Source: Blastocladiella britannica (taxonomy: Eukaryota > Blastocladiomycota > Blastocladiomycetes > Blastocladiales > Blastocladiaceae). From it: a stretch of 22,610 nt of DNA. The notes beneath the pieces are model-generated. The model was given only the letters and a program-made list of their open reading frames with translations. It was not told the DNA's origin and searched no databases. Made by a program: the position numbers and the translations under genes. Location of the stretch: the NCBI GenBank assembly GCA_025349905.2, contig MU624815.1, positions 1-22,610 on the forward strand, read 5' to 3'. This document shows, piece by piece, positions 7,943-17,900 of the stretch; the first letter of the stretch is position 1; each line of letters opens with the position of its first letter.

Positions 7943-9472
7943 TTATTGTAAAGTAGACACATGTGCATCTGCCGAAGCAACAACCGGCGCGGCGGCAGCA
8001 GCCGCAGCCGCAGCTTCAATCTCCTCGGCGGCCTTGGACGCCAGCGCGACCGCCAAATCCTCGCCCGACAACCGCGCGACAAGCGGGTGCGGATTGACGA
8101 CCATATCAATCACGGTCTCGGCGAACCGTGGGGGGTTATCCAAAAACACCTGGTGGCCCGCGCCCTCGACGATATGCACCGAGACGTCCGCTGGGCTCGG
8201 CGTGCCTGCAGAGGCGGTCGCATCAGCGGCCAGCACGCGCGCAGCGTGCCGGAAATCCATCCAGTCCACGTCGCCGTACACGAACCGAGTGGGGATCCCG
8301 GACTCGCGCCAGATCTGGGGCAGCGTATGTGCCAGCGGATCCTTTGCCCACGCGCCCGGCAATAACAACGCACTCAGTGCCTTTTCCCCCGCGGCGTCGC
8401 CGTGTGCGTTCACATGGAACACGTAATCCCGCAGTTCCCTTGCCTCGGCATCGTCCACGGCTTCCATGCGCCGGCTCGTGTACCATCCAGCGAGCCGGGG
8501 ACCCACGGGACCCAAACCACGGAGCAGCTGGAACGGGGTGTACCCAGCCTCCCACATGCCGCGGAACGCCGACCGCACCGCGGCCCAGTGCCAGGGGAGC
8601 GGGCGGTTGGCAAATGTCTGCACGTGCGGTGGGGGCACGGGGGGCACGCCGGCGGGAGAGACCAGGACCAGTTGCGCGACGCGGTCTGGGTACTGCTGCG
8701 CGTACCGGGTGGCCAAGTACCCGCCCAGGGAGTGTGCGACGACGATCGCGGGCTTGTTGTCGAGGGCTTGCGAGTGGAAGGCCGCCAGCGAGTCCAAAAA
8801 GTACGCCTCGGTCACGGCGACCGTTGGGTCGCGTCCTCCAGAAGGTACCTTGCCATCGATGACGACGGCGTCAGAGGAGGAGCTGCTGCTGTTGTTGCTG
8901 TGCTTCTTATCCTTGTGGCATTTGGAGGAATCCTTGGCCACTTCGGCCACGGGGAATGGCACGCGCGCCGACCGAGCGCTGCCGAGCCAGTCTATGGCAT
9001 ACAGCGTGTGCCCGCGCGGCACCAGCGCGTCCGCGACCGTCGGAAGCGCGCGGTACCACAACCCAAGACCCGACCCGTACCCGTGCAGGAACAGGACCGG
9101 TGGAGCGCTTGTATCCGTAGCAGTCGTCGGTTCCACCACGAGCGTGTTGATGAGCGCGTGCGGGGACGCCGCGGCCGGACTACCGGCGGGCAAGCTCGGC
9201 CCTACGTCGACAAACCCGGACCGCATGCTCCAGGCCGAGTTGAGGGCCAACGCGTGGACCGAGGCCGCTGCGGCGCGGGCTAGCAGTGCTGATTCGGCGG
9301 CGTGAGCGGCAAGGGCATCGGCCGGCCAGTACCATGAGGTGGCGGCCGAGAAGGCTCGGTGCATGAGCGACTTTTGCGGGCGAGGCGGGAGCTCGGTGTG
9401 GGTAAAAGGGCGCTGGAGTGGGGTGGCGGGGGCGAGGTCTTCCGGGAGGGGGGCGCTTGCTGCAGTCGTCAT
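7943..9472 (-). CDS. Alpha/beta hydrolase of the ABHD4/ABHD5 (CGI-58) family
   Basis: Single-exon gene of 509 residues. The oxyanion-region motif LFLHGYGSG is at about 127-135. The nucleophile elbow AHSLGG has Ser248. GHQVFLD near 439-445 supplies the catalytic histidine (H440) and keeps the HX4D motif of the CGI-58 group. EAYFLDSLAAF and YPDRVAQLVLVSPAG match ABHD4/5 closely. Animal ABHD4 and yeast Cld1/Ict1 act on phospholipids or N-acyl phospholipids, whereas animal ABHD5 lacks the serine and only activates a lipase. This protein keeps it, so I infer an active (phospho)lipase or acyltransferase. A lysine- and serine-rich insert (about 180-200) and a poly-Ala C-terminus are unusual. A TATA box lies about 61 bases before the ATG. 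Confidence 0.9.
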   Translation of the reverse strand: MTTAASAPLPEDLAPATPLQRPFTHTELPPRPQKSLMHRAFSAATSWYWPADALAAHAAESALLARAAAASVHALALNSAWSMRSGFVDVGPSLPAGSPAAASPHALINTLVVEPTTATDTSAPPVLFLHGYGSGLGLWYRALPTVADALVPRGHTLYAIDWLGSARSARVPFPVAEVAKDSSKCHKDKKHSNNSSSSSSDAVVIDGKVPSGGRDPTVAVTEAYFLDSLAAFHSQALDNKPAIVVAHSLGGYLATRYAQQYPDRVAQLVLVSPAGVPPVPPPHVQTFANRPLPWHWAAVRSAFRGMWEAGYTPFQLLRGLGPVGPRLAGWYTSRRMEAVDDAEARELRDYVFHVNAHGDAAGEKALSALLLPGAWAKDPLAHTLPQIWRESGIPTRFVYGDVDWMDFRHAARVLAADATASAGTPSPADVSVHIVEGAGHQVFLDNPPRFAETVIDMVVNPHPLVARLSGEDLAVALASKAAEEIEAAAAAAAAAPVVASADAHVSTLQ

Positions 9473-9793
9473 TTGTGTATGTGTGAATGCTTTTGGATGA
9501 ATTGGATCGGCTGCCGAGTGCAGAGGTGCGTTCTTATACGCTGCATGCGGGGGGAGGGCTGGCCGAGTTTGTCAGCGCAGTGATGAATTTTGATTTGATC
9601 AGCGCTTTTCCCATTGCCACGTAGTTTTCACGGTTTGTCCAGTGGGCATTTCGCGGCAATTCTGTCGGCCGTTCAATTGTTACTTTTGCGGGAAACGCGC
9701 TCCTGATCAAGGACTCTTGTGTCGCGCTATAAAATCCAACACTTATGCAAAGTCCAGTTTCTCTTTCAAATAGCATAATATCAAACAACCAAG
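9473..9793. promoter_or_regulatory. Divergent promoter region of the alpha/beta hydrolase and Nudix genes
   Basis: 321 bases with a TATA box at each end: TATAAG on the minus strand at 9533-9538 for the hydrolase, and TATAAAA on the plus strand at 9728-9734 for the Nudix gene. Both lie about 60 to 66 bases from their start codons. No coding exon is visible in between. Confidence 0.65.
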
Positions 9794-10436
9794 ATGACCG
9801 CCAACACCTCCGAGCAAGTCTACTCCGCCAAAAAAGTCCGTGCCGTGGCCGGTACCGTTGTATTGGCCTTGCTGCCCTCCCCGCACGTGCTGCTGATCAG
9901 CTCGCGGTCCGACCCGTCGCGGTGGATCCTGCCGAAAGGCGGGTACGAGCGCAAAGACGGTCCTTCCCCACTATCGGCGGCCTTGCGCGAGACCTGGGAA
10001 GAGGCCGGGGTCCGGTGCGTGCACACGGACGCGGCGGTGCTGCTGGGCGAACTCGACCATACCCCGGGGGGTAAACCCAACAAGCCGCAGCGGTTCTGGT
10101 GGTACGGGTACGCGGTGGAGCGCGTCGATGGAACCGGCGAGCCGGCGTTGGCCGAGTGTGCTGCTGGTCCCGAGTGGTGTGTTTTTGCTTCATTCTCGAT
10201 CTGTTGTGAGACATTTCTCACTGAAGCGATATAGGCCCGAGCACGCGATCCGCGCCCGCATGTGGTTCCCGCTGGCCGAGGCGCGTAAAGTGCTGACCAA
10301 AAAGAACATGGTTCCCGCGCTCGAATGGGCCGTCGCGCACTACAACTTGACGACGGAGCCGCCATCGATCCTTCCCCCCGCACCGCTCGTGGACACCATC
10401 ATTCCCGTCTTTGGGATCGGTAGCAGCGCAAATTGA
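9794..10436 (+). CDS. Nudix hydrolase, diphosphoinositol polyphosphate phosphatase type
   Basis: Exons 9794-10176 and 10235-10436 encode 194 residues; the 58-base intron (GTGTGT to TATAG) splits a tryptophan codon. The Nudix box starts GGYERKDG and ends RETWEEAG (residues about 49-72), and is preceded by RWILPK. This matches the Ddp1/Aps1 and human DIPP group, which removes phosphates from diphosphoinositol polyphosphates and cleaves diadenosine polyphosphates and mRNA caps in the cytosol. The metal-binding REx2EE core is intact. The stretch between the first glycine and RE is one residue longer than in yeast Ddp1, with D where E is usual. Exon 2 supplies MWFPLAEARKVL and the C-terminal helix LEWAVAHYN, also typical. 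The gene converges on the large fusion gene with 54 bases between stop codons. Confidence 0.88.
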
Positions 10437-10490
10437 AGTGAAAGAAAAGAAAAGAAAAAACAATATATTGATAACTTTGACTTGATTCCG
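10437..10490. terminator. Shared 3' region of convergent Nudix and fusion genes
   Basis: 54 bases containing an AAAGA repeat and a perfect 10-base palindrome CAATATATTG near 10461-10470. Both transcripts must end here or overlap. Confidence 0.4.
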
Positions 10491-13400
10491 TTACTTGGTG
10501 CGGTACACGGACAGGATATCCTGGACGTGCGCGGGCGCCACCAGCTCGTACGCGAGACGGCGGCCGCGGGCCAGTGCCTCGTCGTCGTCCAGCATTGCAC
10601 GCGGTCCCTCAATTGCGATATGAACCGACCGAGCCCAGGCGCGGGTATTGGCAGAGCATGCGTCGTCGATCGCGCGCACCACAGAGGCCTCCGGTGCCTG
10701 CTGGCCGTGCTGCGACCGTACGTTCTGCAGCTCGACGATTCCGTATGGATACGGCACCGAGGAAGTGAACGAGGTGGAGGCGCACCTCACCGCGTCTGCC
10801 AGCGCTCGAATGCCCACCGGCCCGATCCCGTTGTTGCCTAGGTTGAGCACGCGCAGCGCCAGACCATGAATCGACGGATCAGCAGCAACAAGCTCTTCGG
10901 CCACTGCCAGGGCGCCCGCGTCGCCCAGCACGTTGGAAATGCCGCCCATGATCAGTGTCCCGCGGTAGTACCCGAGGTTGAGCACTGCCAGTGTCGGGTG
11001 CCGAGCCGCGGCCCGGGCGAGTGCGCGTGCACCCACAGCGCCGATCCCGTTGGACGCCGCCACCAGCCGCACCAGCGACGTGTTTTTCGTGAGCCCGCGA
11101 GCCAGCTCCTCTGCACCAGCATCACCCAGCCGGTTGCACGACACGGAAAGCGACTCGAGAGAGCAGTTGTCGGCGGCCAGCACGTCGGCCCATGCGGCCA
11201 TGGCGCGTGGGGTCAAGTTGTTGGTGTCGAGGTAAATGTGCTTGAGTCCCGAACCCGTTGGGTTGGCCAGCACCGCTTGGGCCAGCGCGATCGCGCCCGT
11301 GTCCTGAATGCCCGTGTTGAGCACGTCGAGCACCTCGAGCGTGGTGTTGATCCGCAGCATGGCCGCCAAGTGCTTGGCGCCGTCCTCGAGCACCGGGTTG
11401 CGCTTGAGCCACAGCATGCGAATGCGTTCGGCCGGCTTGCTCGACCCGTCGCCGCCGGAAACGGTGAGCGCCCGAGCCAACAGCGCCACGTCATCAGAGT
11501 CCCAGTGGTTGCCGCCGCAGTACCAGTTGGTGATGGACGACCGCGCGTCGGCCATGGCCACCGCCACGCGCTGGGCCCCCGCGGAACCGGTGATGTTGTT
11601 GCCAATCATGAGCGTCGAAATGCCCTTGGTCGACCCGTTGCGGTCATCCACCAGCGCGTCCAGCAACGGGCCAATCCCACGCGGGCCCACCACTTGCTTG
11701 CACAGGTCCAACCGGCGGCCGCCGTCCATGAGCGTGCCGCGTGGGAACGCCATTTCGGCTGCGGAAGTGGAAGTCGTGTCGGTCACTTTGGCGGCTGAAG
11801 GAGACGGCGCAGAGGGCGGCGTCTTGAGGTACCGCAGCAAGTCATCCAGCTCCTCGATCGGGCACGACACGACCGGCTCGGGCAGCGGGTGCACGACCTC
11901 GTCGGCCGGAGCGGACGCCAGCTGCGCGGCGATATCCGCGGGCGACACCAAGCTAGCGGCGCCGCGAACCGATGCCGCATGCACGTCAAACTGGCGGTCG
12001 ACGTTGTGCACGCGCTCGTACTCGTGCGCCAGTGCGGCCATGCGCCGCTGGTACTCGTCGTGCGCCTTGGCACGCAGGTACTCAAGCCGCTTCGGGGTTG
12101 CACCGGCGTGTGCGTCGGTGTCCACGGGGAACAACGCGTCGGCCACCGCTTCCGTTAGGCCCGTGGCGCGCTTGGCCACCGTGTGGAACCGCGGCGCGCC
12201 CAGAGCACACGCCGAGACAGCGGGCAGGTCCAGAGCGACGGGAACCGCATCGTCATCGTCATTGGCGTCGTTGGTATCACTACCAGCTGTGTCCTCGCGG
12301 CGCATGCGCGCACGCACCGCGGACATGCGCGCCGAGTCCTCAAGCAGCTGCGCAACAAACGCGGCCGCAATGGCGTCCACCACACCCGGAACGGGTCCGT
12401 TGGTACGAGCCGCGTTCGCGTTGGCGAGCGCCAGCAAGGGCCGCCACGATCTCATGATATCCGGAACCACTGCCAGCACCTCATGCACCAGCGCCGCCCG
12501 ATCGTCGCCACCATCTCTGCCGGTGTTCACTGGAACCTGCGCAACTGCGGACAAAACCACGTGCGCGAACGGCTCCGAGTGCGCAACCGACGTTGAGTGC
12601 AGCGCCGACAGCGCCACGAGCACCAGGTCGCGCGCGGTCGTGAGTGACAGCGACTTTGTAGTGACGTTAAGAAGACTGGCCACGAGCTGCTCGCCGACCG
12701 CCGCCCAGTCCACGGTGGGCACGTCTGCGGCCGCCAGTTCCGGAAGAACATTCTGGTCGGTGGGCGCCAGTGATGAGAGCGCAGGCTGCGAGCGCACGGC
12801 CGCCAGCACCGCGGGAGAAACAATGTCCTCGAGCGGGAGCGCGAGGTGCGCCGGTGGGGCCGGCTTCGAGTACGGGTCGCTGGCCGGGAATTTCCTATAA
12901 TTGTTCTCTTATGGGTCAATAATGGCTGGTTGGATCGAAATGAAAAAAAAAAAAGGTAAACGTACAAGTTGGCCAGGGCAAGGCGACGGTACTCCATCAG
13001 AGCAGCACGGGCCTTTTGCTTTAGCGACGCGTCGGTCGCGAGAACGGGCGTGGGAGCCTCGGCCGCACGCTTGACTGACTGGCGCATGAACGCCGCGATC
13101 CGGGCCATGGGCCAGTTCTGGGGCGTAAAGTGGCCGCCCGGGTGCTCCACGACCGTCGTCGTCGATGCAGTGATCGTCAGAGCATCAGCATCACCAATAA
13201 CAACGCCCTTGCCGCCGTACACCTCGGCGAGCTTGAACGTGTTGGCCTTCATGACCTCGGACGTGCCCAAGTGCGTGTCGTGCTTGCCGTAAATGTGCAG
13301 CGACGGCACTTCACTGTTCCCCAGCTTCCCCGCGGGAGCGTATTTCGGGTCGCGGGCCGGGAACCCCGATATCAAAACCGCGAAGTCGTGCGGGAACTCG

Positions 13401-14749
13401 TCACGGCGCTCCGACAGAATCCCGGCCAGCACCGCGCCCTGCGAGAACCCAATGATGCCGTCGAACGGCCCAAGGTCGCGGAACACCCCGCGCAGGTACG
13501 ACAGCGTGGCGGCAGCGCCGTCGTAGACCATCCCACCGTTCGCATTGTGGGCCGGGTTCCACCACGCGCGCTGGTGCGGGCGAGCGACCGTCGCGCCATG
13601 GGTGCCGTGCCCGCCGGCCACGTCGCCGGCGGTGGCCTCGGGCATGTACGCGGTGGGCGAATTGACGCGCACCATGTCGATCCCTCGTCCCGGGAACTGC
13701 TTGCCGAGCCCGGCCAGCGCGCGCTTCATGGTGTGCGCGTTCTGGCGGTACCCGTGCAGCACCAGCAGGCGGATCGGGCGCACCGCCGTCTCAGTCGTGT
13801 CATCACCGTCGCTCGTGGGAGTGGTGGAGGCCTCAGCCGCACGCGCACGCGCGGCCGCCGTGTCGCGCTGAGCCGCGGCTTTGGCCAAGTCGTTAGTGAC
13901 CGACCGCACAAACGTCGACCGCTTGGCCCCATCGGTCGCCAGCCAGTCGGTCTCGTCCTGGGTCGACTCGCGGCCAACCAGCGCGTTGCGGTACGGGAAC
14001 CGCCCGAACTTGTGCAAGATCGCATTGTGCTTGCGCGCCGATGACGCCGCCGACCGCGCAGTCGTCACCACTTTAAACGACACCGCCGCCGGGTCCGCCG
14101 CCAGCGCCTGCGAGATATCGGTGACCAGCGAGTCCATGAGCGCAATGGTGCGGCGCGCGGCCGTCTGGTCCTCCAGGTGCATGTACGGGTGGTACAGGAA
14201 GATGCGCTCGCACGGCGACCAGTGGAGGGCATGCGATTCGCCGGCGGGGACCGCGAGCAGAAGCTGGTCGGCGAGCTGCGCGGCCAGATGGTCGGTCGCA
14301 AACATCAGCGCGGTGCCGCGGTGAATGTGGCGCGAGAGCTGGTCGGTCAGCAGGAGCAGCGCGAAAGTGGACGCCGGGGTGGCCGTCCAGCGCGCGACCA
14401 GGCCGGTGTTGTTGTTCTCCGTATTATCGCCTGTAGGTTTTAGTTCTATATGAGCTTGGGTACGGATCTTTAGAAGAGGAGGGAATGCCATACCATGTTC
14501 GGTGTCGCGGGGAACCAGGCCGAGGTGCTGGTGGACCTCGGCCAGCAAGTGACCAAACTTGCGCGCAATCTCGGCGTCGTCGTCGGGCGTGGACCCAAAC
14601 CACAGCTTGGTGGTCGGCGCGTACTTGGGATCCTTGGGATTGCCGCCGAACCAGTGGTCCAGCACCTGCTTGACCAGTTTCGCGTCGTATGCCGATAGCA
14701 CGGATGCTGAAGTGTCATCATTAATGACGATCTCAGTGGTATTGTTCAT
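10491..14749 (-). CDS. Fusion protein: DUF924 + Fsh1/OVCA2-type serine hydrolase + LRR domain
   Basis: Exons 14494-14749, 12966-14430 and 10491-12894 encode 1374 residues. Residues 27-250 are a DUF924 domain (LDHWFGG, LLLTDQLSRHIHRG, LYHPYMHLED, KFGRFPYRNALVGREST). Residues 303-540 are an Fsh1-family hydrolase: LVLHGYRQN, GFSQGA with nucleophile Ser415, GKHD with Asp470 and EHPGGH with His519. Residues 575-965 are an uncharacterised, partly acidic region. Residues about 965-1320 are RNI-like LRRs (LMIGNNITG, LWLKRNPV, YLDTNNLT, NLGYYRG). The last two exons join across a 71-base intron with good ends (GTACGT, TATAG) and an intact frame; exon 3 has no in-frame ATG near its start and no promoter space before it, which argues against two genes. 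The first intron (63 bases, GTATGG to TACAG) is stop-free. The start at 14749 is where coding composition begins. Confidence 0.82.
14431..14493 (-). other. 63-base intron in frame and without stop (fusion gene)
   Basis: Bounded by GTATGG and CTACAG, much richer in A and T than the flanking exons. Retention would add 21 residues inside the DUF924 domain between TEH and GDNTEN, where bacterial DUF924 proteins have no such insert. I read it as an intron despite the open frame. Confidence 0.8.
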
Positions 14750-14935
14750 TTTCTTGTTGTCAATTGCGTTGGATGCTCTTGATTTGAATTGGCAGGAGGA
14801 GCGGATCCGTCGTTCATATTTGAGTCCCTGTGAAAGGCGGAAAACTGGTGAAGACCACACTGACGCATCCTCACGTGAACTATCTATGTAAAAAAAAGTA
14901 TGCAATGGAACGACAAGGAATGAAGGAAATGAAAA
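14750..14935 (-). promoter_or_regulatory. Spacer between myosin stop and fusion-gene start
   Basis: 186 bases between two genes in the same direction. It contains the 3' end of the myosin transcript and the promoter and leader of the fusion gene. No clear TATA box is visible. Confidence 0.4.
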
Positions 14936-17900
14936 TCAGCGACGCGGCATAACGGGCGGGCGAGCACCTGATCCACCGCCGCCCTGCTGCTGCTGCTTTT
15001 GCGCCTCCAGCTTGGCCAGCAAAGCCCGCTTCCACTCTGGCACGCCGTCCGCTGCCCCACCAGCCGGTGCGCCCATGACATTCACGCCTCCGCTGACGGC
15101 TGCCGGCGGTGGAGTCACCGCGCCCGCGGAGCCAACGTGAGCAGTGGTAGTGGCCGCCGGGCGTGGCGGCGGAGCGGGCCGAGCCGGCGGTCCCGACGGC
15201 TGTGGGACCAGCTCGAGGTAATCGGCGGGCACCCACCCTTCAGCCCCCGCCGCGTTCTTGGCCAACCACCACCCGCCGTCCTGCTTGGTGACCACGTCGA
15301 CGATTTCGCCCGCGGTGATACTGAGTTCGCCGGCCTCTTGACCGGCAAACGCAAACGTCGCCTTGTACATGGGCTTGGTCGGGACGGGCCGCGGGGGTGC
15401 GACGGGACGTGGGGGCGGGGTCGGGCGCGCGCGGGCCGGCGACGGACTGGCGGCGGCCGATCCGGTGTTGGGCGGCGTCACGCGACCGGATGCGGCCACT
15501 GCTGCTGCGGCCGCTGCGAACGGCGTGGCGGCGGCAGGGGTGGGAGCGGGACGCGCCGTGGTGGCTGTCGGCGATGCCATAGCCGGCGGAATGTACGGCT
15601 GCTGGCGCGCACCAGCATGCGGCGCGACGACCGGTTTGGGTTTGGGCTTGCTAGTGGCCACCGGCTTGTGGCCGGCGTTGGCCGTCGGGCGGCGAGTCGA
15701 GGCCGGGCGGGGTTTGCGCGGGCACGGCGGGTTGGTCACTACACTTCCTCGATGTTAGTACGAGTCACACCATGAGAAAAAAGAAAAATACCAGAGGAAG
15801 CAGGAGCACCCGTGTTGACGGCAATCTTATCCTTTTTGAACGTCCAGTGCCCGTCTTTGATCGCCTCGTCCTTGGCGATCTTGATCGAGTGTGCCTTGGC
15901 CTGCTTCTTGTTGGTGACCTTAAGTTCGGGCTCGACCTTGATCGGGATCCGAGCCTGGTGGTTGAGGTACGTCGCCAGCTCGGTCTTGAACGGGATGGTG
16001 AGCACGATATCCTCGTCTCCGTCGACCGAGAGCAGTACGAAATCGTCCTGATGGGGCGTGAGCGTGACCTGCTTAATTGCCTTAAACGGCAGCTTGTGCT
16101 CGGCGCGCTGCACCACCACGTTGTTCTCGAGCTTGGACACCACAATGATCAGGTGCTTGTCGGACATGACGACCATCCGTGGCGACAGCTTGGACGACCG
16201 CAGCCACCGGAACACCACGATCTGTGCGCGGGTCGAGAAAATCACCAAATCCTCGGGCGCCAGCTCGGCCGCGCCGCGCAAGAACGCGCCGCCGGGACCC
16301 GCCACGTCCAAGTAATCCCCCACGTACCGGCGCATCGACACCAGCGAGAACCGGCGGCGTTCTTTCCGGCCCGACAGCATCCGGTGGCCCTGGTCGCGCA
16401 TCTGCACCAGCACATTGAGCCCTTTCGCGTCACGCCACGCCTGCTGAATGATTCGTGCTGCCCGCGCGCGTTTCGCCTGGTACCGGAACCACGCGCGCTG
16501 AATGCGGCTCGCCATTGCGTGCCAGTAGTGGTCGCGCCGCGCTTCCAGGTGGAAAAGCGACTCGGGCGACTTGATGAACACTTTAGTCTTGCCCAGCTGC
16601 CACTGCTCGCTCGCGAGTCCCGTCGCCTCCAGGATCAGCTTGGCTCCCTGCGACGGAGCTCCCGTCCACGTGCATTCGCCAGCGTAGCAAGTCCGTGGCG
16701 ACAACATGTAGAAGCGCTCCAGGAAACGTTCAAACTTTTGACGGGAGGCGAATCCGGCGCGGCGAACCTTGACATTTCTATAACATACTTATCGTTTAGA
16801 CTTGGGCTATCACCACTACCGAAAAAGGAAATGAAAAACATACTGCAAGAGACCAAGGTACTTGACCTGATGAGCAGACATGCCGTCGTCGTACTCCTTT
16901 CCCGATCGATTCATGTTGGGCTTGATGCAACTGTACAGATGGTTTTTGAGGTCTCGATTTTAAGGAAAGATTCAAAAAATCATACCGAATGTAGTTGGGC
17001 GAGCAGGCCATGAGCGCCGTGACAAGCTCACCTGCCGACTGCTTGATCTTGTCGCTGGCCGTGGCCGGACGCTGGCGGTTCTCGCGATCCACGTCTTCCG
17101 GGAACAGGCCGCGCAGGTACGCCGAGCCCGATGTCTTCATGAGCTCGAGCAGATCCTTGTTGGACGCGTCGCGGTTCTTTTCCGACATGCCCCCGACCAT
17201 GTACGTCACGTCGCCGGCATAGTGCTTGATGGTGAAGGTGCCTGGCTGGACAAAGAACCGCGAGTGCGAGACGCGGCCCAGGTCCGAGGCGAGCGCAATG
17301 TCGGCCTTTTCGGGGTCGGCGTGCACGCGTGCACCGGCGTCGTTCATGATCGCAAAGATGCCGGGCGTTGGGCGCCGCTCCTCGATCAGATCGCACACCA
17401 CCTTGTTGTTGAAGAACTCGATTGGGGTCTTTTCACATTATGCGGCATTTGCTTAGTTGTGCTGTTGCTAAAGAAAAAAAATAATAAGAAGAGTACCCAA
17501 GTGATGCCTTCATTGACATAGTCCTCCTGCTCGGTCTTGATGGTCAGCTCAATGAAGATCTGCTGCAGCTTCTCATTGACAAAGTTGCTATTCACCATAA
17601 ATTAGTTGGCCAGAAAAATAAAACCTTCCCAATGTAGCAATGAAAAAAAAAAAAAAAACGTACATGCACAGCTGCTCAAAGCTGTTTTCCTCAAAGAGCT
17701 CAAACCCGTAAATGTCCAAGATGCCAATACTGCGGTCCACGGCCTCGACGGGCTTCATGGCCGCATTGACGCGCTCGACGATCCAGTCAAACATGCGCGC
17801 GTAGATCCCCTTGGCCAGCGCGTCGCGAACACCCTGCGCCTGCGCCACGTTGAGCGGGCTCTGGAACCGCTCGACTTTCCCACCAGGCCCGGGAGTGATA

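Noticed and set aside
8402..9305. Plus-strand open frames of about 280 to 290 codons antisense to the alpha/beta hydrolase
   Set aside because: The minus frame carries the catalytic motifs; the antisense products are Arg/Gly-rich without domains.
10491..12809. Stand-alone LRR gene
   Set aside because: The frame has no ATG near its start, begins in mid-domain and joins the upstream hydrolase frame through a good intron, so I treat it as part of one gene.
11308..12900. Plus-strand open frame of about 530 codons antisense to the fusion gene
   Set aside because: It lies opposite a frame with clear LRRs. Its Ser/Ala/Thr-rich product has no recognisable motif and is expected from GC-rich codons read on the other strand.
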